Numbered from the stretch's first letter, positions 16,936-25,198 are shown. The stretch is DNA of 64,000 nucleotides from Chitinophagaceae bacterium (GCA_003168265.1 PMSV01000013.1:47155-111154); one strand, 5' to 3'. Notes: generated from the letters alone by a model not told the origin. Made by a program: numbers and translations.

Positions 16936-17643
16936 TCAGGCGGGTTGGAGGGTTTCAACTTTGGTGCGGTCGCTTTCTATGAGACCGTCCCTTAACCTAA
17001 TGATCCGATGAGCATAGTTCGCAATATCCACTTCGTGCGTGACCAGGACAACGGTATTGCCTCCGGATTGAATGGCTCCAAAGATATCCATGATTTCGTT
17101 GGAAGTCTTTGAGTCAAGGTTTCCGGTGGGTTCGTCAGCCAGAATGATTGCAGGATTGTTGACCAGGGCTCTTGCGATGGCAACGCGCTGGCATTGGCCC
17201 CCGGAAAGTTCGTTGGGTTTGTGGTGGCTTCTGTCCGTGAGTCCCACATTTTCGAGCATGCTCATGGCTATTTCAATGCGCTGTTTTCTGGAAATCCCGG
17301 CATAGACCAGGGGAAGTGCAACGTTTTCCACGGCAGTAAGGCGGGGCATGAGATTGAATTGCTGGAATACGAAACCGATTTCCTTGTTTCTGACATCGGC
17401 CAGGTCATTATCCGGCATTTTACTTACGTCCTGGCCGTTAAGCACATAATTACCGCCTGTTGGAGAGTCGAGGCAACCCAGGATATTCATAAGCGTGCTT
17501 TTTCCGGAACCTGAAGGGCCCATGAGGGCTACGTATTCGTTCTTGTAAATGTCTATGGTAATACCCTTCAACACCAACAAGGCCTGTTTGCCGAGAAAAT
17601 AGCTTTTGACGATTGACTCCAAGTGGATGATTGGTGTGTTCAT
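16936..17643 (-). CDS. MacB/LolD-type ABC transporter ATP-binding protein
   Basis: A second ATPase of the MacB/LolD group, 235 residues, ending one base before the adenosyltransferase start and so probably in the same transcript. Walker A is GPSGSGKST, the Q-loop is [11 protein letters not shown], and Walker B is [12 protein letters not shown]. The signature reads [15 protein letters not shown]: Cys replaces the usual Gln or Glu at the sixth position. The partner permease is not adjacent; FtsX-type permeases such as the one at 35728-38196 are candidates by family only. Confidence 0.9.
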   Translation of the reverse strand: MNTPIIHLESIVKSYFLGKQALLVLKGITIDIYKNEYVALMGPSGSGKSTLMNILGCLDSPTGGNYVLNGQDVSKMPDNDLADVRNKEIGFVFQQFNLMPRLTAVENVALPLVYAGISRKQRIEIAMSMLENVGLTDRSHHKPNELSGGQCQRVAIARALVNNPAIILADEPTGNLDSKTSNEIMDIFGAIQSGGNTVVLVTHEVDIANYAHRIIRLRDGLIESDRTKVETLQPA

Positions 17644-17654
17644 GATCAGTTATT

Positions 17655-17987
17655 TTATGCCGGTCCGGAAACTAGAGTTTTTCCAAATCCTGGTTGGGAC
17701 CCACGGATCACGTTGGGGACTTTGAAATAAATGCCATCCGATTGCGGGGCATTGCGCAAGGCCTCTTCCCGGCTAACAGAACCCTGTAATTCATCTTCCC
17801 GAAAAATGTCCGTCTCATCGCTCATGTGCAATTGAGGCTCTATTCCTTCCGTATCGATCTCACTGAGTTTGCCCACAAAACCGATCATGAGCTCCAGGTC
17901 TTTTTTGATGGATTGCTTTTCAGCTTCATCGAAATGGAGCCGGGCCAGATCGGCGAGATTTTGAATCATTTCATCATTTACTTCCAT
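17655..17987 (-). CDS. gatC: GatC, Asp-tRNA(Asn)/Glu-tRNA(Gln) amidotransferase subunit C
   Basis: Small stabilising subunit of the GatCAB amidotransferase that corrects misacylated tRNAs. The 110-residue protein matches the family: NLADLARLHFDEAEKQ, a SEIDTEGIEPQLHM motif, the REDELQGSVSREEALRNAPQ region, and a C-terminal FKVPNVI. The frame is open 6 codons further to 18005; ATG 17987 is preferred. gatA and gatB are not in this window. It lies 11 bp upstream of the ABC gene on the same strand. Confidence 0.92.
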   Translation of the reverse strand: MEVNDEMIQNLADLARLHFDEAEKQSIKKDLELMIGFVGKLSEIDTEGIEPQLHMSDETDIFREDELQGSVSREEALRNAPQSDGIYFKVPNVIRGSQPGFGKTLVSGPA

Positions 17988-18060
17988 AACCGTGATAACG
18001 AACAAAAATAATGGTTTCGCCTGGACTTTATCTGCCTTTTAGATGAGCGGAAGGGAAATC

Positions 18061-18075
18061 CCGGCCGGAGGCCGG
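18061..18075. repeat. GC-rich inverted repeat between gatC and trpS
   Basis: CCGGCC / GGCCGG with a 3-base spacer, about 75 bp upstream of the gatC start and 90 bp upstream of trpS. It is far more GC-rich than the surrounding intergenic DNA. No T-run follows on either strand, so it does not look like a terminator. Confidence 0.5.
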
Positions 18076-18163
18076 CCATATCGTCCAAACCTTAATGGTC
18101 AGTGATTTGCAGGATCAGCCTCTAACCGACTTTCATTATCTTCGCCACCCATACTTGAAACCT

Positions 18164-19168
18164 ATGCAAAAGAAAAAGGAAATAGTCTTAAGTGGAATAA
18201 GGCCCACGGGTTTTGTGCATTTAGGCAATTATTTCGGCGCAATAATGAACTGGGCAAAGATGCAAGATGAGTATGACTGTTATTTCTGTATAGTGGATTG
18301 GCATAGCCTGACAACCCATAGGAATTCCCACGGCCTGAAAGAAAATGTACTGAGGCTTTTGTCGGAACTGATCGGCAGCGGATTAGACCCTGAAAAATGC
18401 GTACTCTATATCCAAAGCGACCTTCCCGAAATCGCCGAGCTCTATCTATACCTGAATATGGTTTCCTATAAGGGCGAACTCGAGAAGACTACAACGTTTA
18501 AAGATAAAGTGCGCCAGCAACCAGACAACGTAAATGCAGGCCTGCTTACCTATCCAGTCCTCCAGGCAGCGGATATCCTAATTCATCGGGCAGTTAAAGT
18601 CCCGGTCGGCAAGGATCAGGAACAGCATATCGAAATGACACGAAATTTTGCGGATCGGTTCAATCATTATTTCGGGGATGTGTTTCCAGCTCCGCAAGCT
18701 TTTAATTATGGAGAGGAATTGGTAAAAATAATGAGCCTGGATGGCAGCGGGAAAATGAGCAAGAGCGAAAACCAGATGAATGCGATTTACCTGGCAGACG
18801 ACGATGAGCTGATCCGGAAAAAAATCATGAAGGCGAAGACGGATCAGGGTCCGGAAGAACCACATAGTGCAAAGCCGGATTTTATTCAGGGATTATTTAA
18901 CCTGATGCAAGTGGTCAGCCCCTCAGATGTGTTGAAAAAATTTGAGGAGGATTATAATGACTGCAGGATCCGTTATGGAGATATGAAAAAGCAATTGGCT
19001 GAGGATATGGTAAAGTTTGTTGGACCGATCCGGTCTCGTTCACATGCAATTCGCCACGATCATAAGTATATGAATGAGGTGATAGAATATGGAGCCGTAA
19101 AGGCCAGAGCAAGCGCAAAGGCTACTCTCAGTCTTGTTCGGGAAGCAATTGGCATAAGGTATCGATAG
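18164..19168 (+). CDS. trpS: TrpS, tryptophanyl-tRNA synthetase
   Basis: Class I aminoacyl-tRNA synthetase that charges tRNA-Trp. The 334 residues show the HIGH-class motif as FVHLGNYFG (about residues 15-23) and the KMSKS motif as GSGKMSKSE near residue 200, with an all-helical anticodon-binding C-terminal domain. The frame is open 23 codons upstream, but ATG 18164 places the conserved VLSGIRPTG at the right distance from the start, and TATCTTCGCC 26 bp upstream of it resembles a -7 box. Confidence 0.96.
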   Translation: MQKKKEIVLSGIRPTGFVHLGNYFGAIMNWAKMQDEYDCYFCIVDWHSLTTHRNSHGLKENVLRLLSELIGSGLDPEKCVLYIQSDLPEIAELYLYLNMVSYKGELEKTTTFKDKVRQQPDNVNAGLLTYPVLQAADILIHRAVKVPVGKDQEQHIEMTRNFADRFNHYFGDVFPAPQAFNYGEELVKIMSLDGSGKMSKSENQMNAIYLADDDELIRKKIMKAKTDQGPEEPHSAKPDFIQGLFNLMQVVSPSDVLKKFEEDYNDCRIRYGDMKKQLAEDMVKFVGPIRSRSHAIRHDHKYMNEVIEYGAVKARASAKATLSLVREAIGIRYR

Positions 19169-19214
19169 AGTGATTTAGATTTTATTGTTTGAAATTTAGC
19201 AATTACATTTAAAT

Positions 19215-19850
19215 ATGGCAAAAACCAAAAAACCGAAACATATTGCCGTAGCAGGAAATATCGGGGCCGGAAAGACAACCCTGACAGAACTGCTGAGTAA
19301 ACATTACCGCTGGATTCCACAGTTCGAAGATGTAGACCATAACCCCTACCTGAATGATTTTTATGAGGAGATGCCGCGCTGGAGCTTTAATCTTCAGATC
19401 TATTTCCTGAATAGCCGCCTGAATCAGCTTTTGGAAATCCAGAGCGGAACGGAAACGGTTATCCAGGACCGGACGATCTATGAAGACGCGCATATTTTCG
19501 CTCCGAACCTGCATGAAATGGGTCTGATGAGCAAGCGGGATTACAATAATTATTTTCAGTTCTTTCAGACATTGAAGAGGATGATACAGCCTCCTGACCT
19601 CCTGATCTATTTGCATGCTTCTGTACCGACCCTCGTAGGCCAGATACAAAAAAGGGGCAGGGAATATGAAGAAAATATCAGGCTGGATTACCTCAAGCGA
19701 CTCAACGATCTTTATAATAAATGGACCGAATCTTACAAAGAAGGCCCTCTTCTGGTTGTGGATATAGATAAGAACAAGTTTCCTGAAAATGAGGAAGATC
19801 TGGGCGAGATCATATCAAGAATCGATTCCCAGATTTACGGTTTGTTTTAA
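19215..19850 (+). CDS. deoxynucleoside kinase (deoxyadenosine/deoxyguanosine kinase family)
   Basis: Phosphorylates deoxynucleosides for salvage into dNTPs. The 211-residue protein has the P-loop AGNIGAGKTTL (residues 12-22), the ERS-like motif as QDRTIYED (about residue 90), the RGREYE lid segment and the LDYLKRLNDLYNKW helix typical of the dNK family. Which deoxynucleoside is preferred cannot be told from sequence by eye. The last ~18 bases and the downstream region are repeated imperfectly at 19991-20120. Confidence 0.93.
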   Translation: MAKTKKPKHIAVAGNIGAGKTTLTELLSKHYRWIPQFEDVDHNPYLNDFYEEMPRWSFNLQIYFLNSRLNQLLEIQSGTETVIQDRTIYEDAHIFAPNLHEMGLMSKRDYNNYFQFFQTLKRMIQPPDLLIYLHASVPTLVGQIQKRGREYEENIRLDYLKRLNDLYNKWTESYKEGPLLVVDIDKNKFPENEEDLGEIISRIDSQIYGLF

Positions 19851-19935
19851 TGTGTCTAATCGATAATTTGCATAGCCACCAGGATTTTTAATTCTTTCGG
19901 TTTTTTTCATAATGTAATTCTGGATTTCGCCATCA
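19833..19935. repeat. decayed copy 1 of a tandem duplication (dNK end / DUF922 end)
   Basis: This segment starts within the last codons of the dNK gene and resembles 19991-20120 base for base over several blocks: ATTTACGGTTTGT, CGATAAT(T/C)TGC(A/G)TAGC, TTTTTAATTCTT, AATTCTGG(A/G)TTTCG. The second half corresponds to the 3' end of the DUF922 gene read on the - strand but is interrupted by stops and indels. It looks like the remnant of a second DUF922 3' end left by a tandem duplication. Confidence 0.75.
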
Positions 19936-19990
19936 ATTTCCGGAAAACGAGGAATATTCAGGCGAGATGCTATCCAGGTTCTATTGGCCT

Positions 19991-20120
19991 ATTTACGGTT
20001 TGTATTGATAGGTCTTAACGATAATCTGCGTAGCTCTGAAGGCTTTTTAATTCTTCGGCTATTTTTTTGAGCCATTCGGCCTGTTTCTCCTTAATAATGG
20101 AATTCTGGGTTTCGGCATCG
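19991..20120. repeat. copy 2 of the dNK/DUF922 tandem duplication
   Basis: Begins with ATTTACGGTTTGT, a copy of the dNK 3' end, and runs on into the last ~35 codons of the intact DUF922 gene (- strand). It matches 19833-19935 in the same order, about 158 bp apart, with an extra ~25 bp in the coding part that the first copy has lost. Confidence 0.75.
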
Positions 20121-20545
20121 TAATCTTTCTGGCGCTGGTCCATCTGCTGCATGATGTTTTGATAGATCCCGGAAATCTCCTTGTTGGCGGCCTGCGGATT
20201 GCTGTCGGGCTTGTATTCCCGAAAGGCTTTGCAGAGGCGGCGGGCATAGATCTCGGCAATATCGAAATGGCCTTGCTCATGGGAGAGGATATAGTCGGTC
20301 CTTACGCGGCCCCAGGATTTGTTTTTGTTGAATTGGCAGGTGATATGATACTGATAGCCTTTTTCGCTGTTATATTTTATGTCGAAACGGAGCTCCGTGG
20401 CTGTGAGTGCGGCATTGGGAGAGGCGGGATTGGGGCGGGCTCTAAAATCCTCCCAAACGAGTTTATAGTCGGGGTTCCAATCGATGAGATTGGAGTTGCG
20501 AGAGGCAGCAAATGCTAAGAGGGGGAGGAGTAGGAATATGAACAT
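20015..20545 (-). CDS. secreted DUF922-family protein with HExxH motif
   Basis: A 176-residue protein with an N-terminal hydrophobic signal segment (residues 1-14) and a DUF922-type domain, a family of putative secreted zinc-dependent proteases. The candidate zinc-binding motif is HEQGH at residues 89-93, preceded by TDYILS; alternating WEDFRARP and a CQFNKNKSW segment are also typical. The C-terminal 60 residues are charged and helical. Enzymatic activity is inferred only. A decayed copy of its 3' end lies just downstream (19833-19935). Confidence 0.8.
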   Translation of the reverse strand: MFIFLLLPLLAFAASRNSNLIDWNPDYKLVWEDFRARPNPASPNAALTATELRFDIKYNSEKGYQYHITCQFNKNKSWGRVRTDYILSHEQGHFDIAEIYARRLCKAFREYKPDSNPQAANKEISGIYQNIMQQMDQRQKDYDAETQNSIIKEKQAEWLKKIAEELKSLQSYADYR

Positions 20546-20627
20546 GGTAATTGATTGAGGATCGATGAAAACGAAGGATTATGAGTAAAATTTTATGATT
20601 ACTAAATTTTAGCCTTCCTTTAAATGC

Positions 20628-20654
20628 AAACTCCATCGTTAAACGATGGAGTTT
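20628..20654. repeat. 13-bp inverted repeat between pckA and the DUF922 gene
   Basis: AAACTCCATCGTT and its exact complement are separated by one base. The hairpin lies ~93 bp downstream of the pckA stop, on the - strand side leading to the DUF922 gene. No U-run follows on either strand, so it is either a factor-dependent 3' end, an operator for the DUF922 gene, or a transcript-stabilising stem. Confidence 0.65.
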
Positions 20655-20746
20655 ACAGGAAGCAAAGTTAGAGGCCGAGATGTAAAAAATTGGCTGCCAA
20701 TATCAGTAAATTATTTTGATTACAGAAAAATTCCTGCATATTTATT

Positions 20747-22351
20747 TTACCAGGCAGGGGCAGCAGCCAGAATTTCGGGGCTTACCCCGGATTCATATTT
20801 CCTGAAATTTTCCCTGAATTTGTCTGCCAGGCATCGGGCCTGCTCTTCGTAGGCATCCTTATGAGACCAGGTATTGACGGGATTGAGTATTTCCGCAGGA
20901 ACTCCGGATATCTTTTCGGGTACTTCGAACCCGAAGCCGGACTGCAGGCGGAAAGGGGCCATGTCCAAGTCGCCCCGGAGGGCAGCGGTCACCATGGCCC
21001 TGGTATAGGAGAGTTTGATGCGGCTCCCTACTCTATAGGGACCGCCGGTCCAACCGGTATTGATGAGCCAGACCCTGGCGTTGCTTTTATTGATTTTTTG
21101 CCCCAATAAACGGGCATATTCACCCGGATGAAGGGGAATGAAGGGGGCTCCAAAGCAGGCGCTGAACGTGAGTTTAGGTTCCTTGATGCCGGTTTCTGTG
21201 CCCGCAATCTTGGCTGTGTAACCGGATATAAACTGGTACATAGCCTGCTCGGGGTTGAGCCTTGAAATAGGGGGCAGGACCCCATAAGCGTCGCAGGTGA
21301 GGAAAAAGATATTTTCCGGTTCCCCGCCGATGGAAGGCTCAAGAGAGTTTGCTATGTAATGGAGGGGGTAGGAGACACGGGTATTTTCAGTTATCGAACC
21401 GTTTTCGAAATTGATCCTTTTTGTTCCCGGATGAAAAACTGTGTTTTCGACCAGGGCTCCCTTACGAATGGCCTTATAGATTTCGGGTTCATTGTCTTCA
21501 CTGAGATGTATGCATTTTGCGTAGCAGCCGCCTTCGAAATTGAATATTTGATGGTCAGACCATCCGTGTTCATCATCCCCGATCAATTTGCGGTCGGGAT
21601 CCGTGCTGAGGGTGGTCTTACCTGTCCCGCTGAGCCCGAAGAAAATAGCAGTGTCGCCCTTTTTGCCCATATTGGCAGAACAATGCATGCTGAGGACCTG
21701 TTTTTCCACAGGCAAAAGGAAGTTCAAGATACCGAAGACACTTTTTTTGATCTCCCCTGTGTAAGAGGTTCCGGCGATCAAAATGGTCTTGTGCCTGAAT
21801 GAAACAACGACAGCATTGTGCTTACGGGTTCCGCATTCCGAAGGATCGAGACGCAGGCCGGGTGCGCTCAGGATCTGCCAATCGGGTTCAAAGTTTTCCA
21901 GTTCTTCTTTAGTGGGCCTAAGAAACATATTATAGGCAAAGAGATTCATGGACGGCAGTTCATTAACGACCCGGAGCCGGAGACGGTAATTGGGATCTGC
22001 ACAGGCATGACAGTCACGGATCCAGATTTCAGGAAGGTCATTAAGATAGGCCCTGACCCTGTTTGAAATGATATGAAAGTATTTTTCTTCAATCGGTTGG
22101 TTGAACTCATTCCAGTCAATCCGGTTTCGGGTGATCTCATCCCTGACAGTGTATTTGTCTTTGGGGCTTCTTCCTGTGAATTCACCGGTGTGGATGACGA
22201 GGGCCCCATTTTCGCTCAGACTTCCTTCAGCACGGCGCAATGTATCGGAGACTAGTTCCTCAGGGCCGGATTGGTAGTGAATGCTATCGGAACAGTTCAA
22301 CCCGATCCTCACTAATTTTTCTTTTGGGAAGGGTGGCGTGGGAATATGCAT
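20747..22351 (-). CDS. pckA: PckA, phosphoenolpyruvate carboxykinase (ATP)
   Basis: Converts oxaloacetate and ATP to phosphoenolpyruvate and CO2, the entry step of gluconeogenesis. The 534-residue protein is full length. The kinase P-loop GLSGTGKTT is at residues 239-247, followed by the metal-binding LIGDDEHGW; upstream are the oxaloacetate/PEP site region FTGRSPKDK (about 58-66) and the ASxGxR-like region. Start ATG 22351 gives a normal N-terminus. With ppsA at 57246 the window holds two PEP-forming enzymes. Confidence 0.97.
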   Translation of the reverse strand: MHIPTPPFPKEKLVRIGLNCSDSIHYQSGPEELVSDTLRRAEGSLSENGALVIHTGEFTGRSPKDKYTVRDEITRNRIDWNEFNQPIEEKYFHIISNRVRAYLNDLPEIWIRDCHACADPNYRLRLRVVNELPSMNLFAYNMFLRPTKEELENFEPDWQILSAPGLRLDPSECGTRKHNAVVVSFRHKTILIAGTSYTGEIKKSVFGILNFLLPVEKQVLSMHCSANMGKKGDTAIFFGLSGTGKTTLSTDPDRKLIGDDEHGWSDHQIFNFEGGCYAKCIHLSEDNEPEIYKAIRKGALVENTVFHPGTKRINFENGSITENTRVSYPLHYIANSLEPSIGGEPENIFFLTCDAYGVLPPISRLNPEQAMYQFISGYTAKIAGTETGIKEPKLTFSACFGAPFIPLHPGEYARLLGQKINKSNARVWLINTGWTGGPYRVGSRIKLSYTRAMVTAALRGDLDMAPFRLQSGFGFEVPEKISGVPAEILNPVNTWSHKDAYEEQARCLADKFRENFRKYESGVSPEILAAAPAW

Positions 22352-22483
22352 ATGGCTCGAATCTATTAATGTGGTTAAATATAAACCGCAAAAGTAAAAT
22401 TAAAAACTGTTCAAAAAAAGCCTGAACTGGGCACTACTATTGAATAATTTCTAATGAATTATGAGTTTTTTAGAATATTTTAT

Positions 22484-22503
22484 AAACTAACAGTTGTTAG
22501 TTT
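22484..22503. promoter_or_regulatory. operator-like palindrome upstream of pckA
   Basis: AAACTAAC and GTTAGTTT flank a 4-base centre, 133 bp upstream of the pckA start and ~330 bp upstream of pepP. The form resembles binding sites of TetR-type dimers, but no such regulator is encoded nearby; it could also fold as an 8-bp stem in RNA. Confidence 0.4.
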
Positions 22504-22682
22504 TTATAAGTTCCCGAGAAAGAATGGAAGGGCTGAATGATGGCGAATATTCAAAAAAAATCAACTAGTGCCAGTTCATTGATCTCCAAAATATTCCGCC
22601 CGGGACTAAGCAATCATTACCTATTTTTACAAACGGAGAAAACCCATTGCATGAAACCTAACGGCGGATTTTGCCAGATATT

Positions 22683-22746
22683 TGGCAATCAACCAATAAG
22701 CGAGGTTCCATCAGACAAACAGAAAAACTATAGACATTCAGATAAA
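22683..22746 (+). repeat. intergenic repeat copy A (degenerate)
   Basis: Same order of blocks as copy B (22774-22836): GGCAAT, AAGCGAGGTTCCATC, ACAAACAGA, AAACTATAGA, ATTCAGATAAA. The base corresponding to the pepP start codon is changed from ATG to ATA. Copies A and B are offset by about 88 bp. Confidence 0.75.
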
Positions 22747-22773
22747 GCCTAGCATGTGTGCTTTGTTGCAAAA

Positions 22774-22836
22774 AGGGCAATGAGTAAGCTAGATTCCATC
22801 TGGCAAACAGATAAAACTATAGATATTCAGATGAAA
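22774..22836 (+). repeat. intergenic repeat copy B, includes the pepP start codon
   Basis: Contains an interrupted palindrome ATCTG-GCAAA-CAGAT and ends in ATTCAGATGAAA, where ATG is the pepP initiator at 22831. It shares long blocks with the inverted copy at 35627-35690, including CAATGAGTA/GAATGAGTA, TTCCATCTGG and AAACAGATAAAACTA. Confidence 0.8.
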
Positions 22837-24120
22837 TATCTTCCTTTAAATCCCGGAATTTTTGTTCAGAACAGAAAGAGGTTTTGTGCAGCTATGCAAC
22901 CCCGGTCGATTGCCATCTTCGTCAGCAATGATGAAGTACCGAGTAATGGAGATGCGATTTACCGGTTTAAACAGAACAGCGACTTATACTGGCTCAGCGG
23001 GATCGAGCAAGAAGATTCAATGGTGGTTCTCTTTCCGGATCATCCGGAGGAGAAATACAGGGAGGTGATGATACTAGTCAGGCCCAATGAATTGAAGGAA
23101 AAATGGGATGGACGAAGATTGAGGTCCGAAGAAGCTAAAAAGATTTCGGGGATACAGACCGTGGTTTGGCTGGACAGCCTCGATGGACCGCTTCAGCAAT
23201 GGATCCATTTGGCCGATAATATCTACCTGGATTCCAATGAAAATGACCGTAAGTCTAGCCTTATCGAGACCAGGGAATACCGGTTTATCAAGCAGACCCG
23301 GGAGCAGTATCCCTTACACAATTATTTCAGGGCCGCCAGGATCATGAAGTCCTTGCGTTCGGTGAAGACTGCCCTTGAAGTGGAGGTATTACAGCAGGCA
23401 ATCGATATAACCCGGGAGACTTTTTTAAGGCTTCTGAAATTCATCAAACCCGGTGTGAATGAATACGAGATCGAGGCCGAAATCTTTCATTCTTTCTTAT
23501 CACAACGTGCGACGGGGCCCGCTTATGGCAGCATCATTGCAAGCGGAGACAATGCCAGGACCCTGCACTATGTAAGCAATGACGGTCCATGCAGAGAAGG
23601 GGAACTCATCCTGATGGATTTTGGGGCGGAATACGGAGGCTATTGTGCAGATCTGACCCGAACCGTACCGGTAAATGGAAAATTCACCAAGAGGCAAAAG
23701 GAAGTCTATAACGCCTGCCTTCATCTGCACAACTATGGAAAGGGCCTGCTCAAGCCGGGAATTTCCATTGCAGACTATACAAAGAAAGTAGGTGAGGAAG
23801 CAAACAAGACCTTTCTAAAGATCGGATTGTTAACGCAGGCCGATATAAAGAACCAGACAGCCGAAACACCAGCTTACTGGAAATACATGTACCACGGTGT
23901 TTCCCATCATCTGGGCATCGATGTGCATGATTTAGGTACCAGGACAGAACCGATCCAGGAAGGCATGGTATTTACGGTGGAACCCGGCATCTATATCGAG
24001 GAGGAAAAAACAGGAGTGAGGATTGAAAATAATGTGTGGATCACAAAGACAGGCAACAAGGACCTTATGAAAAAAATACCATTGGAGGCCGATGAAATAG
24101 AAGCACTGATGAAGAAATAA
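22831..24120 (+). CDS. pepP: aminopeptidase P (Xaa-Pro aminopeptidase, M24B)
   Basis: Di-metal peptidase that removes N-terminal residues preceding proline. The 429-residue protein has an N-terminal creatinase-like domain (about 1-170) and a C-terminal pita-bread domain with the metal ligands in MDFGAEYGGYCADLTRT, HHLGIDVHD, VEPGIYIE and GVRIENN. The frame is open to 22756, but the ATG at 22831 matches the normal AMP-N domain start and falls inside the intergenic repeat, which thus supplies the promoter region and first codons. Confidence 0.93.
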   Translation: MKYLPLNPGIFVQNRKRFCAAMQPRSIAIFVSNDEVPSNGDAIYRFKQNSDLYWLSGIEQEDSMVVLFPDHPEEKYREVMILVRPNELKEKWDGRRLRSEEAKKISGIQTVVWLDSLDGPLQQWIHLADNIYLDSNENDRKSSLIETREYRFIKQTREQYPLHNYFRAARIMKSLRSVKTALEVEVLQQAIDITRETFLRLLKFIKPGVNEYEIEAEIFHSFLSQRATGPAYGSIIASGDNARTLHYVSNDGPCREGELILMDFGAEYGGYCADLTRTVPVNGKFTKRQKEVYNACLHLHNYGKGLLKPGISIADYTKKVGEEANKTFLKIGLLTQADIKNQTAETPAYWKYMYHGVSHHLGIDVHDLGTRTEPIQEGMVFTVEPGIYIEEEKTGVRIENNVWITKTGNKDLMKKIPLEADEIEALMKK

Positions 24121-24191
24121 GACTGCAGGCATCACTGTCGCACATCCGGAAGGATCATATAATAAAATCTACAATCGAGCATAGCTATATA

Positions 24192-24956
24192 ATGAAACAA
24201 ATACCTAATCTGTTTACACTACTTAACCTGTTCTTCGGATGCCTGGCGATTCTTTTTGTCTTACAGAACGGACTGACCGTTGTTTATAGTGAAGAAGGGG
24301 ACCGGATACTGAGAATGCCCCCGGAGATATGGATGGCCTCCTTATTCATTGGGCTTGCAGCTTTGGTGGACTTTTTCGATGGATTTGTGGCGAGACTTTT
24401 TAAAGTGGCATCCGAGAAAGGCAAGCAGCTTGATTCTTTGGCCGATGTGGTTAGTTTTGGGGTGGCTCCGGGCATGATCCTGTTCCAATTTCTAAAGCTG
24501 AGTTATGGACAGCAGGCAGACGGGCTGGAGACTTCAATGAATTATTTGATTCCGGCTTTTATTTTCCCCTGCGCGACTGCTTACAGACTGGCTAAGTTTA
24601 ATGTGGACAGTTCACAGCAATATGTATTTAAAGGAGTGCCATCGCCAGTCGCAGGGCTCCTTATCGCCTCTCTTCCCCTGATCTACTGGAATACGGATAA
24701 TGATTCGATCTATGTCCTGCTTCAGAATAAATGGTTCCTGTATGGGATCACCCTGATAGTGAGTTACCTGATGGTAAGCAATCTCCCTATGATTTCCCTT
24801 AAATTGAAAAAACTGGATTTTCGCAGCAGTCAGCCGCAGATAATTCTTTTGATCATTGCTCTTGTTTCGGCCCTGGTCCTGAAATGGCTGGCTGTTCCGG
24901 TTGTCTTTCTTTTTTACATCCTTCTTTCATTAATTTATAAAAACAGAGTCTCATGA
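24192..24956 (+). CDS. pssA: PssA, CDP-diacylglycerol--serine O-phosphatidyltransferase
   Basis: Membrane enzyme that makes phosphatidylserine, the precursor of phosphatidylethanolamine. The 254-residue protein carries the CDP-alcohol phosphatidyltransferase motif DG-x2-AR-x8-G-x3-D-x3-D, seen from DGFVARLF to QLDSLAD at about residues 65-88, and about eight hydrophobic segments. Its stop overlaps the purS ATG by 4 bp (ATGA), so the two are translationally coupled even though their pathways differ. Confidence 0.94.
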   Translation: MKQIPNLFTLLNLFFGCLAILFVLQNGLTVVYSEEGDRILRMPPEIWMASLFIGLAALVDFFDGFVARLFKVASEKGKQLDSLADVVSFGVAPGMILFQFLKLSYGQQADGLETSMNYLIPAFIFPCATAYRLAKFNVDSSQQYVFKGVPSPVAGLLIASLPLIYWNTDNDSIYVLLQNKWFLYGITLIVSYLMVSNLPMISLKLKKLDFRSSQPQIILLIIALVSALVLKWLAVPVVFLFYILLSLIYKNRVS

Positions 24957-25198
24957 TATTTTCCGTGAACATAAAGGTTATGCCATTGAAAGAATTATTG
25001 GATCCTCAGGGAAAGGCCGTGATGGGGGGCCTGGAGAGCCTGGGCATTGAGCATATCGAAGATGTAAGGGTGGGTAAGAATATCAGCCTGCAGGTCGATG
25101 CGGTTTCCTCTGCAGATGCGAAAAAAATTGCCGAAGAGGCAAGCCAGAAGTTACTTGCCAATCCGGTGATGGAGTATTTCGAAGTATCGGTGAATTGA
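24953..25198 (+). CDS. purS: PurS, phosphoribosylformylglycinamidine synthase subunit
   Basis: Small bridging subunit of the PurLQS complex in de novo purine synthesis. The 81 residues match the family: an N-terminal beta strand FSVNIKVMPLKE, LDPQGKAVMGGLESLG, and a VRVGKNISL strand, ending in NPVMEYFEVSV. It starts within the pssA stop codon (ATGA overlap). purL and purQ are not in the window. Confidence 0.9.
   Translation: MIFSVNIKVMPLKELLDPQGKAVMGGLESLGIEHIEDVRVGKNISLQVDAVSSADAKKIAEEASQKLLANPVMEYFEVSVN

Larger units (their letters stand above)
22352..22830. other. long divergent intergenic region pckA/pepP
   Basis: About 480 bp between the pckA and pepP starts. It holds a palindrome at 22484-22503 and two tandem copies of a ~64-bp repeat (22683-22746 and 22774-22836). 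A 71-codon ORF within it overlaps the first repeat copy, has no recognisable family and looks like chance. Confidence 0.7.

Noticed and set aside
22537..22752. 71-codon ORF in the pckA/pepP spacer
   Set aside because: It overlaps the degenerate repeat copy A, has no family resemblance and no start context; it is explained by chance and by the repeat.
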